Positions 51,414 to 61,370 of a DNA stretch of 64,000 nucleotides are shown one piece after another; position 1 is the stretch's first letter, and every line of letters starts with the position of its first letter. This DNA is from BOKV01 sp049289295 (GTDB taxonomy: Bacteria; Pseudomonadota; Alphaproteobacteria; Rhizobiales; Rhizobiaceae): positions 124,001 to 188,000 of the forward strand of contig JBATLL010000062.1 of NCBI GenBank assembly GCA_049289295.1. The letters run 5' to 3'. The notes under the pieces were generated by a model that was not told the DNA's origin, made no database searches, and saw only the letters and a program-made list of their open reading frames with translations. A program made the translations under genes and the position numbers.

Positions 51414-52256
51414 TCAGTCTGTGGCCTTCACCACCTTGTCGATGGCCATCAACTGTCGAAGCAGGCCTTCCATGTCGCTGAGCTTCATCATGTTGGGACC
51501 ATCCGATGATCGCGTGTTCTCCGGATCGTCATGGGTCTCGATGAAGATGCCGGCAACACCGGTTGCGACCGCCGCCCGCGAAAGATAGGGCACCATTGTC
51601 CTGTCACCACCCGATGAACCGCCCTGCCCGCCCGGACTTTGAACCGAATGGGTAGCGTCAAAGATCACCGGCGCACCGGTTTCCCTCGCCATGATCGGCA
51701 GCGCCCGCATGTCAGAGACCAGCGTGTTGTAGCCAAAGCTCGCACCGCGCTCGGTGACAAGCACGTTCGGGTTGCCGCTCTCTGTGATCTTGCCCGCAAC
51801 ATTCTTCATGTCCCAGGGAGCAAGGAACTGCCCTTTCTTGACGTTGATCACCACACCCGTCCTGGCAGCGGCTACCAGCAAGTCTGTCTGACGGCACAGG
51901 AAAGCTGGAATCTGGAGCACGTCGACATGTGGCGCGACCAGCGCGCATTGTTCCTCATTGTGAACATCGGTGAGGATCGGCACGCCCAGTTCCCGGCGCA
52001 GATCGTCGAAAACCGGCATGGCGAACTCGATACCCGCTCCGCGCGTTGCACCCAGGCTCGTGCGGTTCGCCTTGTCGTAGCTTGTCTTGTAGACAAAGCC
52101 GATCCCGAGCTTCGCGGTCAGTTCCTTGAGCGCCCCTGCCATGTCGAAAGCATGCTGGCGGCTTTCAAGCTGGCACGGCCCGGCAATCAGCGAAAGCGGC
52201 AACCTGCTCGAAAAGGCAACATTGCCGACCATTACGGTTTCATTTGCCTTGGTCAT
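51414..52256 (-). CDS. kdsA: 3-deoxy-8-phosphooctulonate synthase
   Basis: This 280-residue enzyme condenses phosphoenolpyruvate and arabinose 5-phosphate to KDO-8-phosphate for lipopolysaccharide. Blocks: SLIAGPCQLESRQHAFDMAG, KTSYDKANRTSLGATRGAGI, DVLQIPAFLCRQTDLLVAA, GASFGYNTLVSDMRALPIM and FDATHSVQSPGGQGGSSGGD. The start at 52256 overlaps the VOC gene stop as ATGA, so translation is coupled. The class appears metal-independent or metal-dependent type not resolvable by eye. Confidence 0.95.
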   Translation of the reverse strand: MTKANETVMVGNVAFSSRLPLSLIAGPCQLESRQHAFDMAGALKELTAKLGIGFVYKTSYDKANRTSLGATRGAGIEFAMPVFDDLRRELGVPILTDVHNEEQCALVAPHVDVLQIPAFLCRQTDLLVAAARTGVVINVKKGQFLAPWDMKNVAGKITESGNPNVLVTERGASFGYNTLVSDMRALPIMARETGAPVIFDATHSVQSPGGQGGSSGGDRTMVPYLSRAAVATGVAGIFIETHDDPENTRSSDGPNMMKLSDMEGLLRQLMAIDKVVKATD

Positions 52257-53155
52257 TTTGCTGCCTCGAAAGCGATCATAGCACCTTGACCGGCATCGGG
52301 ATCCACCACGATCCGATCCCCCGTCATCCTGAATGACACGCCATTCATTTCGAGGATCGACCGCGTCTTGCTTACATCACGCACACCAAGCACGATTGCC
52401 TTGGCCTGCAGCCCCCTGCCATGACCACAACCAGTGGAATTGCCAAACCAGGCTTTCATGCCCGCTGCCGTGTAAGCCGCGATGTTGGCATTTGCCGTGC
52501 GGATTTCCATGCCGAATGAATGCGCATTGACTTCCCGCTCGCCGGTAACCTCCTGCAAGAGATACTGGAAGTCGGTCGGGTTGACCTCGCTCAGCGCGAT
52601 CTCCTTCATCGACACCGCGCCGTTGGCGTGCTTTTCCAGCGCACTGCGATCAACCGCAGGCACATTGAGCCGCTCGCAAGTGAAGAAGAAACAATCCGGC
52701 GCGCGCAGATCGCCGGCAAAAGCAAGCCGGAATTCGCCTCTGGCCTTGTTGCCCTTGCCGTCATCGAAGATACGGCCGAATTTCAGTATCTTGCCTGCCG
52801 ACATGCCAAGTTTGACAAAATGCTTGTGATCCTTCGCTGCGTCTGCCGAGCGGAAGGAAATCGCTGAAAAGCCGTTTGCTCCTTTGCGGAAGCGATAGGC
52901 CTGGTCCCTTGCCACGAAGACATTGCCGCGCCGCGCCGCATCCTCGCACTTCCCGCGTTTCTCGATGGCCAGCGGTTCGAGATAGGTTCCGTCCTTGAAG
53001 AAGACGCAGGCATTCTCGGTTCCGAAGGGATGGATCGCGTCGCGCGCAACCGAAAAGCCCAGCTGCTCATAGCGCCTGCGCGAAGCGGCAAGACTCTCTA
53101 CCGGCAACACCAGATGATCGACGGCTCTTGCCTTGTGCGGAGTGTTGCCTGCCAT
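52253..53155 (-). CDS. VOC (glyoxalase-like) family protein
   Basis: The protein has 300 residues from the ATG at 53155. The first motif AVDHLVLPVESLAASRRRYE QLGF is split here as AVDHLVLPVESLAASRRRYE and QLGFSVARDAIHPFGTENA; it is a typical glyoxalase/dioxygenase start (DHLVL, YEQLGF). A second half with FSAISFRSADAAKDHKHFV and the end block GVRDVSKTRSILEMNGVSFR repeat the fold. The substrate is unknown. It overlaps the kdsA start by 4 bp, suggesting co-expression. Confidence 0.85.
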   Translation of the reverse strand: MAGNTPHKARAVDHLVLPVESLAASRRRYEQLGFSVARDAIHPFGTENACVFFKDGTYLEPLAIEKRGKCEDAARRGNVFVARDQAYRFRKGANGFSAISFRSADAAKDHKHFVKLGMSAGKILKFGRIFDDGKGNKARGEFRLAFAGDLRAPDCFFFTCERLNVPAVDRSALEKHANGAVSMKEIALSEVNPTDFQYLLQEVTGEREVNAHSFGMEIRTANANIAAYTAAGMKAWFGNSTGCGHGRGLQAKAIVLGVRDVSKTRSILEMNGVSFRMTGDRIVVDPDAGQGAMIAFEAAK

Positions 53156-53267
53156 GGCGGATTGCCTTCCCCTGTTGTGGCACAGCGCAATGCGCTGCAT
53201 TTTTCCCACGCGGTTTGCACCAACCCACTTGCCTTTGCAAGCCTGCCGATTGCGCCCGGCCAGCCTG

Positions 53268-54455
53268 TCAGTTCGTTGAAGGCCTTGGCAGCGGAAGCGG
53301 AACCTTTACCTTGGTTCCCTCGACGATCGGCCATGGCTGGTTGGACGCGTTTTCCGGCACGAGTGCGGTTGCCTGCGCTGTTGCAGGCGCAACCAGGCCA
53401 AAAGGATCAGGGCCAGACGCATTGCCAAGCACGATCGGCACTACCCTGGTGTTGCTGCCCTTGGGCTTGAGATACTTGGCCTCCAGATCGTCAAGCGTCG
53501 GCTGCTTCATGGCAAAAACCGATTCGCCTTCCTGACCCTCCTCATCGTCCTGCTTCGCATTCGATGCCTTCTTGCGCGAGCAGACGGTTTCGCGCATGTC
53601 CACCGGGAATCGGTTGACAGCTCCAGTCGGCTTCATCGTGTCGATCTTGTTGCGGATGAACAGGGCATTCATGCGAAACGCTTCCGTCAGCAGGCGCGCA
53701 GCGCGAACATTGCGTTCCTGCCCGGTCGGTCCACCCAGCACAACGGCAACCAGGCTCTTGCCGGAGCGTTTTGCACTGACGACAATGTTGAGGCCTGCCG
53801 CACAAACGAAGCCTGTCTTCATGCCGGTCGTGCCATTGAAGCGTTGCAGCAGCGGATTGTGGTTCTGCAGGACCCTGTTGCCGGAACGGATCGCAGGAAT
53901 GGCGAAATAGCCCGCGCGCTGTGGAAATTCCTTCTGCAACGCAAGCGCCAGAACCGCAAGGTCACGCGCACTCGTATACTGCATAGGATCATGCAGCCCG
54001 TGGGCATTGACGAAATTCGTGTCGCGCATGCCAAGCGCGCGAGCATTGGCGTTCATGAGGGAAATGAACTTCGCCTCACTTCCCGCCGCAGATTCGGCAA
54101 TCGCCGTGGCAATGTCATTGGCAGATTTCACCATCAATATCTTGATTGCCGTATCGAAATTGAGAACCGTACCTTCCGGATACCCCATCTTGCTGGGTGG
54201 TTCGGCAAGTGCATGCGCAGTGATCAGCACCGGAGAAAGCAGCGATATCCGCCCGGACTGGATTTCCTTGAACACGGTGTAGGTGGTCATCAGCTTCGTC
54301 AGCGAAGCGGGATACCAGCGGTCGAAAGCCTGTTCCTGCGACAGCACCTTGCCGGACCGGGCATCGACAACAATGTGCGGCGCGGCGACGGCCTGCACCG
54401 GTCCGATCAAAGCGAGAGTTGCGAGAAAGAGAAATGTTCTGAAAAGCATCGACAT
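53268..54455 (-). CDS. Second D-alanyl-D-alanine carboxypeptidase (peptidase S11)
   Basis: The protein has 395 residues from the ATG at 54455; an ATG at 54449 is also possible. A signal peptide (FLFLATLALIGPVQAVAA) is followed by active-site motifs SLTKLMT (SxxK), SANDIAT (SxN) and GMKTGFVCAAGLNIVVS (KTG). A long C-terminal region with EDDEEG-like acidic and low-complexity stretches (CSRKKASNAKQDDEEG) is an unusual extension. It trims peptidoglycan stem peptides. The hybrid kinase gene diverges from it. Confidence 0.92.
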   Translation of the reverse strand: MSMLFRTFLFLATLALIGPVQAVAAPHIVVDARSGKVLSQEQAFDRWYPASLTKLMTTYTVFKEIQSGRISLLSPVLITAHALAEPPSKMGYPEGTVLNFDTAIKILMVKSANDIATAIAESAAGSEAKFISLMNANARALGMRDTNFVNAHGLHDPMQYTSARDLAVLALALQKEFPQRAGYFAIPAIRSGNRVLQNHNPLLQRFNGTTGMKTGFVCAAGLNIVVSAKRSGKSLVAVVLGGPTGQERNVRAARLLTEAFRMNALFIRNKIDTMKPTGAVNRFPVDMRETVCSRKKASNAKQDDEEGQEGESVFAMKQPTLDDLEAKYLKPKGSNTRVVPIVLGNASGPDPFGLVAPATAQATALVPENASNQPWPIVEGTKVKVPLPLPRPSTN

Positions 54456-54677
54456 CGGGGCCTGACGATTCACTAGCTTGTTTACACCCCTTCTTCCTTG
54501 ATGGCGCTTGGCGGCGTGAAAATCAAGGTTGGCAGTCATCTGGCAAGGCATGACGCGGCAATTCGGCAAATTTTTAGGCCGCCTGGTAAACCATCTTTAA
54601 TACATATCAAACATATGTATTCATACAGGATCAGCGACCCGTCATCGCAGATCACCCCACAACTGCTGGACGGAAAA

Positions 54678-57086
54678 ATGGATATTCGCAAACCGCGCTC
54701 CAGAGGCTCGGGCATCAACAGCATCCCGGTGCGCTTCTCCCTGGTCGCGACCATCTTTACAGCCTGCGCCTGCGCGGCCGTGCAGATCCTGCGCGGCTTC
54801 GAGATCGACATGTGGTTCTACGCCGCCAATTCGGCTGCAGCCGCAATCAGTGGAATCAGTTTCTTCCTCATGGGCAAGGAACTGATTCAGCCGATCCGCG
54901 AACTCGAACAGATCACTTCCGCCATCGCTGCTGGCGAGCTGCCACCCGATGCGTCCATCGATTGCGAATGTGATGTCGGACTGCTTGGCGACAGCGTCAA
55001 GACAATGATTGCCCGACTGGCTGACCGCGAGGCATCGCTGCGCAAGTCGCGCGAAGAGGCGCGCGTCCAGAGCAACCAGATGGTTGATGCGCTGAATGCG
55101 CTGAGCGACCAGTTCGCCCTGTTTGATCAGGCCGACAGGCTGCTGTTGGCAAACCAGGCTTTCGAACGCGCCATGGAGCGGTTGGGCGTATCAATCGCGC
55201 CCGGTGCGACCTTTGACGAAATGATCGAGTTTATCTCGCAGTCGCCGAAGATCGCGACCAACGAAAACGCGCGTTTGCGCTGGATCGAGCGCCAGAAGGA
55301 CATTCGTGCCCGGGCTCGCCAGTCCACCACCCCGCTGCTGATTGAACGCAGCGACGGTGTCGCGACAAGGATCAGCGTCTACGATTCACCCAGCGGCAAC
55401 ACGGTCGATCTGCGTGTTGATGCAACCGAAGAGATGGCGCGCCAGCGCGCTCTTGAAAAAGCACTGCGCGAAGCCGAGGCTGGCGACCGCACCAAGGCGG
55501 AATTCCTCGCCAACATGAGTCATGAAATCCGCACACCCATGAACGGCGTCATTGGCATGGCGGAACTGCTGGCCATGACCGAACTCGACGACCGCCAGCG
55601 CATGTTCACTGACGTTATCGTGCGCTCGGGAACTGTCCTGATGAACGTCATCAACGATATACTGGACTATTCGAAACTCTCCGCCGGACAGGTCGTGCTG
55701 GACCTGCAGCCCTTCAAGATATCCGGCATTCTCGATGAGGCCGTGCAGCTGTTGGCTGCCCGCACCATCGAGAAGGATATCGAGATGATCGTGCGCATTG
55801 ATCCGGCGATGCCCGAATGCCTGATCGGTGACAAGGGTCGCGTGCGCCAGATCCTGCTCAACATTGCCGGGAATGCCGTCAAGTTCACCGAATTCGGCCA
55901 TGTTAGCATCGACATTTCTCCCGGAGCAGACGGAACTGGCTTGCGCTTGACCATCGAGGATACTGGCTGCGGCATTCCCGCAAACCGCCAGGAACATATT
56001 TTCGAGCATTTCTGCCAGGCTGATTCCACGTCAACCCGCAACCATGATGGCAACGGCCTTGGCCTGACCATTTCGCGCGCGCTGGCCCGCCTCATGGGCG
56101 GCGAGATCACGGTCGAAAGCGCGTTGGGTAGCGGATCGACATTCATCTTCGAAGCACCGCTTGTGCATGCGGGCGCAAGCCGGGTGAAAAGACTTCCCAA
56201 GACGTTTGTCGAGGGGCGCAAACCCCGCGCCCTCATCATCGATGACAATCCGGTCAATCGCGATCTTTATGTCGAGATGCTGTCTGTATGGGGATTTGAC
56301 GTTGCCGCAGCAGATCGCGGTGCAACAGGCATTCAAATCCTTCTGAACGCCTGCGAACAGGCAATACCCGCCGATCTCATCATTCTGGACTTCGCCATGC
56401 CGGACATGAACGGTCTGGAAGTAGCGCAGAAGATCCGAGAAAATCCCGCGCTTGCGCGAATGCCGATCCTGTTGCTCACCTCAATGGATTTCGATCCCGG
56501 TTCGTCCTTCATCGAAGCGGGCTATATCGATGCCTGGCTGACAAAACCGGCCCGCGAGCAGGAACTTTTCGATTGCATTGGCGCGATGATCGCCACGCCA
56601 GGCAGTCTCCCTGAAGGCAGTGATGGCGCCAGGGGCGAAATACTCAAGATCAATTTCAATGGCATTGCAGGAAAGACAGAAATGAATGCAGGTAGTGCGA
56701 TCGACGTGCTGGTCGCCGAGGATAATGGCGTCAACCAGATACTGATCACCCGGATACTGGAACAATCCGGCCTGAGCTATGAAGTCGTGTCCGACGGCGA
56801 AATGGCTGTGGAATTGTGCCGCACGCGCTCGCCACGGATCGTGCTGATGGACATTTCCATGCCGCGGCTCAATGGCATCGACGCCACCCGTCTGATCCGT
56901 GAACAGGAAAACGGTACAAGACGCGTTCCAATCATCGCGGTAACAGCGCACGCACTCGAAGAAGATATCGAACGCTGCATGGCCTGCGGTATGGATGATT
57001 TCATCGCAAAGCCGATTTCACCGCAAAAACTGCTGGCCCGCATCGGTGAATGGCTGGGAAGGGAAAGCGTCGCGAAACAGGCCTGA
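54678..57086 (+). CDS. Hybrid sensor histidine kinase with two receiver domains
   Basis: The protein has about 802 residues from the ATG at 54678; earlier in-frame starts (54615, 54498) are possible. Two N-terminal hydrophobic segments are followed by a HAMP-like region (LIQPIRELEQITSAIAAGEL), a PAS region, and HisKA with His282 in MSHEIRTPMNGVIGMAELL. The HATPase block (ILLNIAGNAVKFTEF, DTGCGIPAN, GNGLGLTISRALARLMGG) is present. Two receivers follow, with Asp571 (LIILDFAMPDMNGLEVAQ) and Asp725 (IVLMDISMPRLNGIDATR). No Hpt domain or cognate regulator is adjacent. Confidence 0.9.
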   Translation: MDIRKPRSRGSGINSIPVRFSLVATIFTACACAAVQILRGFEIDMWFYAANSAAAAISGISFFLMGKELIQPIRELEQITSAIAAGELPPDASIDCECDVGLLGDSVKTMIARLADREASLRKSREEARVQSNQMVDALNALSDQFALFDQADRLLLANQAFERAMERLGVSIAPGATFDEMIEFISQSPKIATNENARLRWIERQKDIRARARQSTTPLLIERSDGVATRISVYDSPSGNTVDLRVDATEEMARQRALEKALREAEAGDRTKAEFLANMSHEIRTPMNGVIGMAELLAMTELDDRQRMFTDVIVRSGTVLMNVINDILDYSKLSAGQVVLDLQPFKISGILDEAVQLLAARTIEKDIEMIVRIDPAMPECLIGDKGRVRQILLNIAGNAVKFTEFGHVSIDISPGADGTGLRLTIEDTGCGIPANRQEHIFEHFCQADSTSTRNHDGNGLGLTISRALARLMGGEITVESALGSGSTFIFEAPLVHAGASRVKRLPKTFVEGRKPRALIIDDNPVNRDLYVEMLSVWGFDVAAADRGATGIQILLNACEQAIPADLIILDFAMPDMNGLEVAQKIRENPALARMPILLLTSMDFDPGSSFIEAGYIDAWLTKPAREQELFDCIGAMIATPGSLPEGSDGARGEILKINFNGIAGKTEMNAGSAIDVLVAEDNGVNQILITRILEQSGLSYEVVSDGEMAVELCRTRSPRIVLMDISMPRLNGIDATRLIREQENGTRRVPIIAVTAHALEEDIERCMACGMDDFIAKPISPQKLLARIGEWLGRESVAKQA

Positions 57087-57122
57087 ACGCGCCGTTTGAC
57101 CGGATAAAGGGCAGCGCTGCGT

Positions 57123-58100
57123 TCAATCGATGCTCACGACCACATTGCTCAGCGTTTCGCCTGCTTCCACCGCCTGGTGCGCCTTTACGATGTCGGACAA
57201 TGCATATGCCGGGGCGACGGGTATGGTCAATTTGCCCGCCGCAAGCATACGCCCAAGACCTTCGACCGCCTCTTCACGTTGTTCGCGCGTCAATTCATAG
57301 ACCAGGAAGAACTGCAGGGAGATCGAGCGGAACAGCAGGTCGCGAAACGGCACCGCTATTTCACCCATGGCATTGGAACCATAGCAAACGTAAAGCCCGT
57401 GCGGGCGAAGCGCGGTGCTCGCCAGCAATTGCGTCCCGCTCGAGAAATCCATGTCGATGATGGCGTCAACACCCTTGCCACCGCTAAGATCTGCAATTCG
57501 CTCGACAATGTTTTCGCTGCGATAGTCGATGACCGCATTGCATCCTGCCGCAAGCGCATGGTCACGCCGGCGCGCCGATGCCGTGCCGATGACCTGCATG
57601 CCGGATTGCACTGCCATCTGGCTTGCCAGGAAACCCACTGACGAAGCCGCGCCGGTGACAAGCACGCTTCGCGCACCTGCTTCTTCCACCATGCGCCAGG
57701 CCCGGTAAGCGGTTAGTCCGGGAATGCCGAGACATGCCCCTGCTTCAAGGGAGACCGAGTCGGAAAGCCGAACTGCCTGCGCTGCGGGAAGACAGACCAG
57801 TTCCGCGCAGGTGCCGTTCTGGCGCTGCCAGGCACCGTTCCATGTCCACACACGCTCACCAATGCGCGCTGCAGGAATGCCCTCGCCCACAGCCTCGATG
57901 ACGCCTGAGCCATCGGAATGCGGGATCTGATAATCGCCGTTGAGCGGCCTGCCCGCCCGTGACTTCACATCCGAGGGATTGACGCCGGAAAAGGCCACAC
58001 GGACCAGAACTTCGCCCGGTCCCGCCTTTGGCGTTTCGACATCCCCGACCTGGAGAACTTCGCTTGCCGGTCCATTGTGGGTATAGAAGGCTGCGCGCAT
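57123..58100 (-). CDS. NADPH:quinone oxidoreductase-type protein
   Basis: This 325-residue zinc-independent medium-chain dehydrogenase has a GroES-like N terminus (VLVRVAFSGVNPSDVKSRAG, HSDGSGVIEAVGEGI) and the Rossmann motif VLVTGAASSVGFLASQMAVQ. It lacks the catalytic-zinc cysteines of alcohol dehydrogenases, so it fits the QOR family. It probably reduces quinones or enals with NADPH. It lies 3 bp downstream of pyrG on the same strand and is convergent with the hybrid kinase. Confidence 0.88.
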   Translation of the reverse strand: MRAAFYTHNGPASEVLQVGDVETPKAGPGEVLVRVAFSGVNPSDVKSRAGRPLNGDYQIPHSDGSGVIEAVGEGIPAARIGERVWTWNGAWQRQNGTCAELVCLPAAQAVRLSDSVSLEAGACLGIPGLTAYRAWRMVEEAGARSVLVTGAASSVGFLASQMAVQSGMQVIGTASARRRDHALAAGCNAVIDYRSENIVERIADLSGGKGVDAIIDMDFSSGTQLLASTALRPHGLYVCYGSNAMGEIAVPFRDLLFRSISLQFFLVYELTREQREEAVEGLGRMLAAGKLTIPVAPAYALSDIVKAHQAVEAGETLSNVVVSID

Positions 58101-58103
58101 GCC

Positions 58104-59732
58104 TCAGACCAGACGGCTTTGATTGATGGCAGCCTTGATGAAGCTGGCGAACAGCGGATGCGGTTCGAACGGGCGCGATTTCAGTTCCGGATGGTACTGC
58201 ACGCCGATGAACCAGGGATGATCCGGATACTCGACTGTTTCAGGCAGGAGGCCATCGGGTGACATGCCGGCAAACTCAAGGCCGGCTTTCTCCAGCCGCT
58301 CCATGTAGGTCGTGTTGACTTCGTAGCGATGGCGATGGCGCTCTGAAATATCCGTCGAGCCGTAAATCTCGGCAATGCGCGACCCTTCCTTGAGCGAATT
58401 GCGATAGGCTCCAAGGCGCATCGTGCCGCCAAGGTCTCCCTGGCTCTGACGCTTTTCAAGCTGGTTGCCCTTGAGCCACTCCGTCATCAGGCCGACAACC
58501 GGTTCGGACGTCTCGCCAAATTCCGTGGAAGAGGCCTTTTCGATGCCGCACAGGTTGCGCGCTGCCTCGATACAGGCCATCTGCATGCCGAAACAGATGC
58601 CAAAATAGGGTATCTTTTTTTCGCGGGCAAATTTCGCCGCCAGGATCTTGCCTTCCGAGCCACGCTCGCCAAAACCGCCAGGCACCAGGATACCATGCAC
58701 CTTTTCGAGCCAGGGCGCCGGGTCTTCCTTCTCGAAAATTTCAGACTCGATCCATTCCAGGTTTACCTGAACCCGATTTGCCATGCCGCCATGGTAGAGC
58801 GCCTCGATCAGCGACTTGTAGGCATCCTTGAGGCCCGTATACTTGCCGACAATGGCAATGGTGACCTTGCCCTCGGGATTGTGCACCCGATTATGCACAT
58901 CCTCCCAGCGCTCCATTTTCGGCAGCGGTGCAGGATCGATCCCGAATGCGGCCAGCACTTCCGCATCAAGCCCTTCTGCATGATAGGACAGCGGCACATC
59001 ATAGATGTTCTTCACGTCCAGCGCCTGGATCACCGCCGACGGACGCACATTGCAGAACAGCGATAGCTTGCGCCGTTCCTCCTCCGGTATTTCGCGATCC
59101 GCCCGCACCAGAAGGATATCGGGCGCAATGCCGATGGAACGCAATTCCTTCACCGAATGCTGCGTTGGTTTGGTCTTGAGTTCGCCAGCAGCCGGAATGT
59201 AGGGCATCAGCGTCAGGTGGATATAGACCGCACTGCCCCGCGGAAGATCGTTGCCAAGCTGGCGGATCGCCTCGAGAAAAGGCATCGCCTCGATGTCGCC
59301 AACCGTGCCGCCGATCTCGCAAAGCACGAAATCGACCTTCTCGTTGCCATCGAGGACGAATTCCTTGATCTCGTTGGTCACATGCGGAATGACCTGGACG
59401 GTGGCGCCCAGATAATCGCCCCGTCGTTCCTTCTCGATGATGTTCTTGTAGATCCGCCCGGTGGTGATGTTGTCCTGCGCATTGGCGGACCGGCCCGTGA
59501 ACCGCTCGTAATGACCAAGGTCAAGGTCCGTTTCCGCGCCATCATCAGTAACGAAAACCTCGCCATGCTGATAAGGCGACATCGTGCCTGGATCGACATT
59601 GAGATAGGGATCGAGCTTCCTCAGGCGAACGCGGTAACCACGCGCCTGAAGCAACGCACCAAGAGCTGCGGAGGCAATGCCTTTTCCGAGGGAGGAGACC
59701 ACGCCGCCTGTGATGAAAACATATCGCGCCAT
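58104..59732 (-). CDS. pyrG: CTP synthase
   Basis: This 542-residue enzyme aminates UTP to CTP with glutamine. The N-terminal synthetase domain has FITGGVVSSLGKGIASAALG (P-loop-like) and CEIGGTVGDIEAMPFLEAIR. The class I glutamine amidotransferase domain has PGGFGERGSEGKILAAKFAR, FGICFGMQMACIEAARNLCG (nucleophile Cys) and VQYHPELKSRPFEPHPLF. It starts 133 bp from the secG stop with a terminator between them. The oxidoreductase gene follows 3 bp downstream. Confidence 0.97.
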   Translation of the reverse strand: MARYVFITGGVVSSLGKGIASAALGALLQARGYRVRLRKLDPYLNVDPGTMSPYQHGEVFVTDDGAETDLDLGHYERFTGRSANAQDNITTGRIYKNIIEKERRGDYLGATVQVIPHVTNEIKEFVLDGNEKVDFVLCEIGGTVGDIEAMPFLEAIRQLGNDLPRGSAVYIHLTLMPYIPAAGELKTKPTQHSVKELRSIGIAPDILLVRADREIPEEERRKLSLFCNVRPSAVIQALDVKNIYDVPLSYHAEGLDAEVLAAFGIDPAPLPKMERWEDVHNRVHNPEGKVTIAIVGKYTGLKDAYKSLIEALYHGGMANRVQVNLEWIESEIFEKEDPAPWLEKVHGILVPGGFGERGSEGKILAAKFAREKKIPYFGICFGMQMACIEAARNLCGIEKASSTEFGETSEPVVGLMTEWLKGNQLEKRQSQGDLGGTMRLGAYRNSLKEGSRIAEIYGSTDISERHRHRYEVNTTYMERLEKAGLEFAGMSPDGLLPETVEYPDHPWFIGVQYHPELKSRPFEPHPLFASFIKAAINQSRLV

Positions 59733-59801
59733 GGGAATTGACCCCTATCTCCAAATTGCCGATTCGCAAAGCCCCTGGGCGGGACAGAATGCAATACACA
59801 C

Positions 59802-59844
59802 AAAAAAGGCCCCGGTCCGACAGTCTTGGTCTGGAACCGGGGCC
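59802..59844 (-). terminator. Rho-independent terminator after secG
   Basis: On the reverse strand, GGCCCCGGT...ACCGGGGCC forms a 9-bp stem with an inner segment (TCC-GAC...GTC-TGGA) that can extend it. It is followed by TTTTTT. It lies 22 bp beyond the secG stop at 59866 and separates secG from pyrG. Confidence 0.88.
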
Positions 59845-59865
59845 CTTGATTTCTGGCCATGTAGC

Positions 59866-60243
59866 CTACTGGCTGCTTGGAACCTGCGGCGTGGCGGGTT
59901 CATCCGCCTTTGGCTGGTCCTGGCCCGCTGGCGCGAGCTGATCGAAAATGCCCTTTCCGGTTCCCGTTTCGTCCTCTGTCTGGGTCTGGGCCGGGATACG
60001 GTCCAGCACGTCCGTCGGCTTGTCGTTCACCTTGGCAAGGACACTGAGAAGAATGGACGTCACGAAGAACGCCAGCGCCAGGATGGAAGTCGTGCGGGTC
60101 AGTGCGTTTGCCGCGCCGCGCGCCGACATGAAGCCGCCGCCGCCGCCAATGCCCAGGCCACCGCCCTCGGAGCGCTGCAACAGCACGACGCCAACCAGAG
60201 CCAAAACCACCATCAGGTGGATCACGATCAATACAGTTTGCAT
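59866..60243 (-). CDS. secG: Preprotein translocase subunit SecG
   Basis: This 125-residue protein has the SecG pattern: an N-terminal helix MQTVLIVIHLMVVLALVGVV, the conserved LLQRSEGGGLGIGGGGGF loop and a second helix TTSILALAFFVTSILLSVLA. A hydrophilic C-terminal tail of about 40 residues (DRIPAQTQTEDETGTGKG) is typical of alphaproteobacteria. It sits in the SecYEG channel. tpiA is upstream on the same strand with 171 bp between. Confidence 0.95.
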   Translation of the reverse strand: MQTVLIVIHLMVVLALVGVVLLQRSEGGGLGIGGGGGFMSARGAANALTRTTSILALAFFVTSILLSVLAKVNDKPTDVLDRIPAQTQTEDETGTGKGIFDQLAPAGQDQPKADEPATPQVPSSQ

Positions 60244-60414
60244 GGTTTTTCCGTTGTCGCTGCCCTGAATTCATGCACAGGGCCAGATTTGAACGGCCTT
60301 CTACACGAGCATGACTGCTAGATAAACCCCATCAGGCCCGCTTCAAGCGTCATTTTTGCTCTCACGCCACATTTCCGCATGGTCGAGACGGTAAATCGTG
60401 CCGTTGAAGCAGTG

Positions 60415-61161
60415 TCAGGCTGATGGACAGGCCGCGTGAATGGCAAGGAAATCGGCCGCTTTCAGGCTCGCGCCGCCTACCAGAGCGCCATTGACATTGT
60501 CCACGCTTAGCAGCGAAGCGGCGTTCGATGCCTTGACCGAACCGCCATAAAGAAGCCTGATCGCGTGTCCGGCATTGCCGAAACGCTCGACGATCTGCCC
60601 ACGAATGAAGGCGTGAGCCGCTGCAACATCTTCAACGGTCGGCGTCAGGCCTGTTCCAATCGCCCAAACGGGTTCATAGGCAATCACCACCTGAGGATTG
60701 TCAGGCAGAGAGCCTGCAAGCTGGTCCCGCAGCACATCCAGCGTCCGGTTAGCTTCGCGTTCCGCTCCCGTTTCCCCGATGCAGATAACCGGAAGAAGGC
60801 CTGCATCAAGGGCGGCTTGCGCCTTGGCGCGGACCTGCGCGCTTGTTTCGCCATGATCCGTGCGCCGTTCCGAATGGCCAACGATAACTGCACCAGCACC
60901 GCAGTCGCGGATCATCGGTGCGGAAATGTCGCCCGTATGGGCTCCCGATTCCCTGGCATGGCAATCCTGCGCGCCAATCATGATCCGGCTGTCTTTCGCA
61001 AGCGCAGAAGCAGCGCCCAGCAGGGTGAAGGGAACGCAAACCAGCATGTCCGCACCGTCGCCGCCGACGCCGGAAATCATCGCCGATAGCTCTTCGAGCG
61101 AAGCTGATGTGCCGTTCATCTTCCAGTTCCCGGCCACAAGCGACTTCATTCCTGCTCCCAT
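60415..61161 (-). CDS. tpiA: Triose-phosphate isomerase
   Basis: This 248-residue TIM barrel has LVAGNWKMNG (substrate-binding Asn/Lys), the electrophile His in VIVGHSERR, and the catalytic Glu in VVIAYEPVWAIGTG. The C-terminal phosphate-binding loop RLLYGGSVKASNAA and GALVGGASLKAADF is intact. The start at 61161 has GGAGGAAGAC upstream; a second ATG at 61149 is possible. It interconverts DHAP and G3P. It diverges from the PpiD-like gene. Confidence 0.97.
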   Translation of the reverse strand: MGAGMKSLVAGNWKMNGTSASLEELSAMISGVGGDGADMLVCVPFTLLGAASALAKDSRIMIGAQDCHARESGAHTGDISAPMIRDCGAGAVIVGHSERRTDHGETSAQVRAKAQAALDAGLLPVICIGETGAEREANRTLDVLRDQLAGSLPDNPQVVIAYEPVWAIGTGLTPTVEDVAAAHAFIRGQIVERFGNAGHAIRLLYGGSVKASNAASLLSVDNVNGALVGGASLKAADFLAIHAACPSA

Positions 61162-61370
61162 GTCTTCCTCCGATCGTCTTCCTGTTCGACGTTAGCGCCT
61201 AAGGCACTGCCTGCCTTGCGTCAAATGCGACAATGTCACAGGTTTGCTCTCAGGCCTTCAACCCGCGCAAAGCGAACCGCGCACCGGTTGTTTACGGCAA
61301 TGGATCGGACTATACCGTGCTTTCCATTTGCCGGACTTTACCGGGTCAATTCGCACGAACAGGACAGTAC

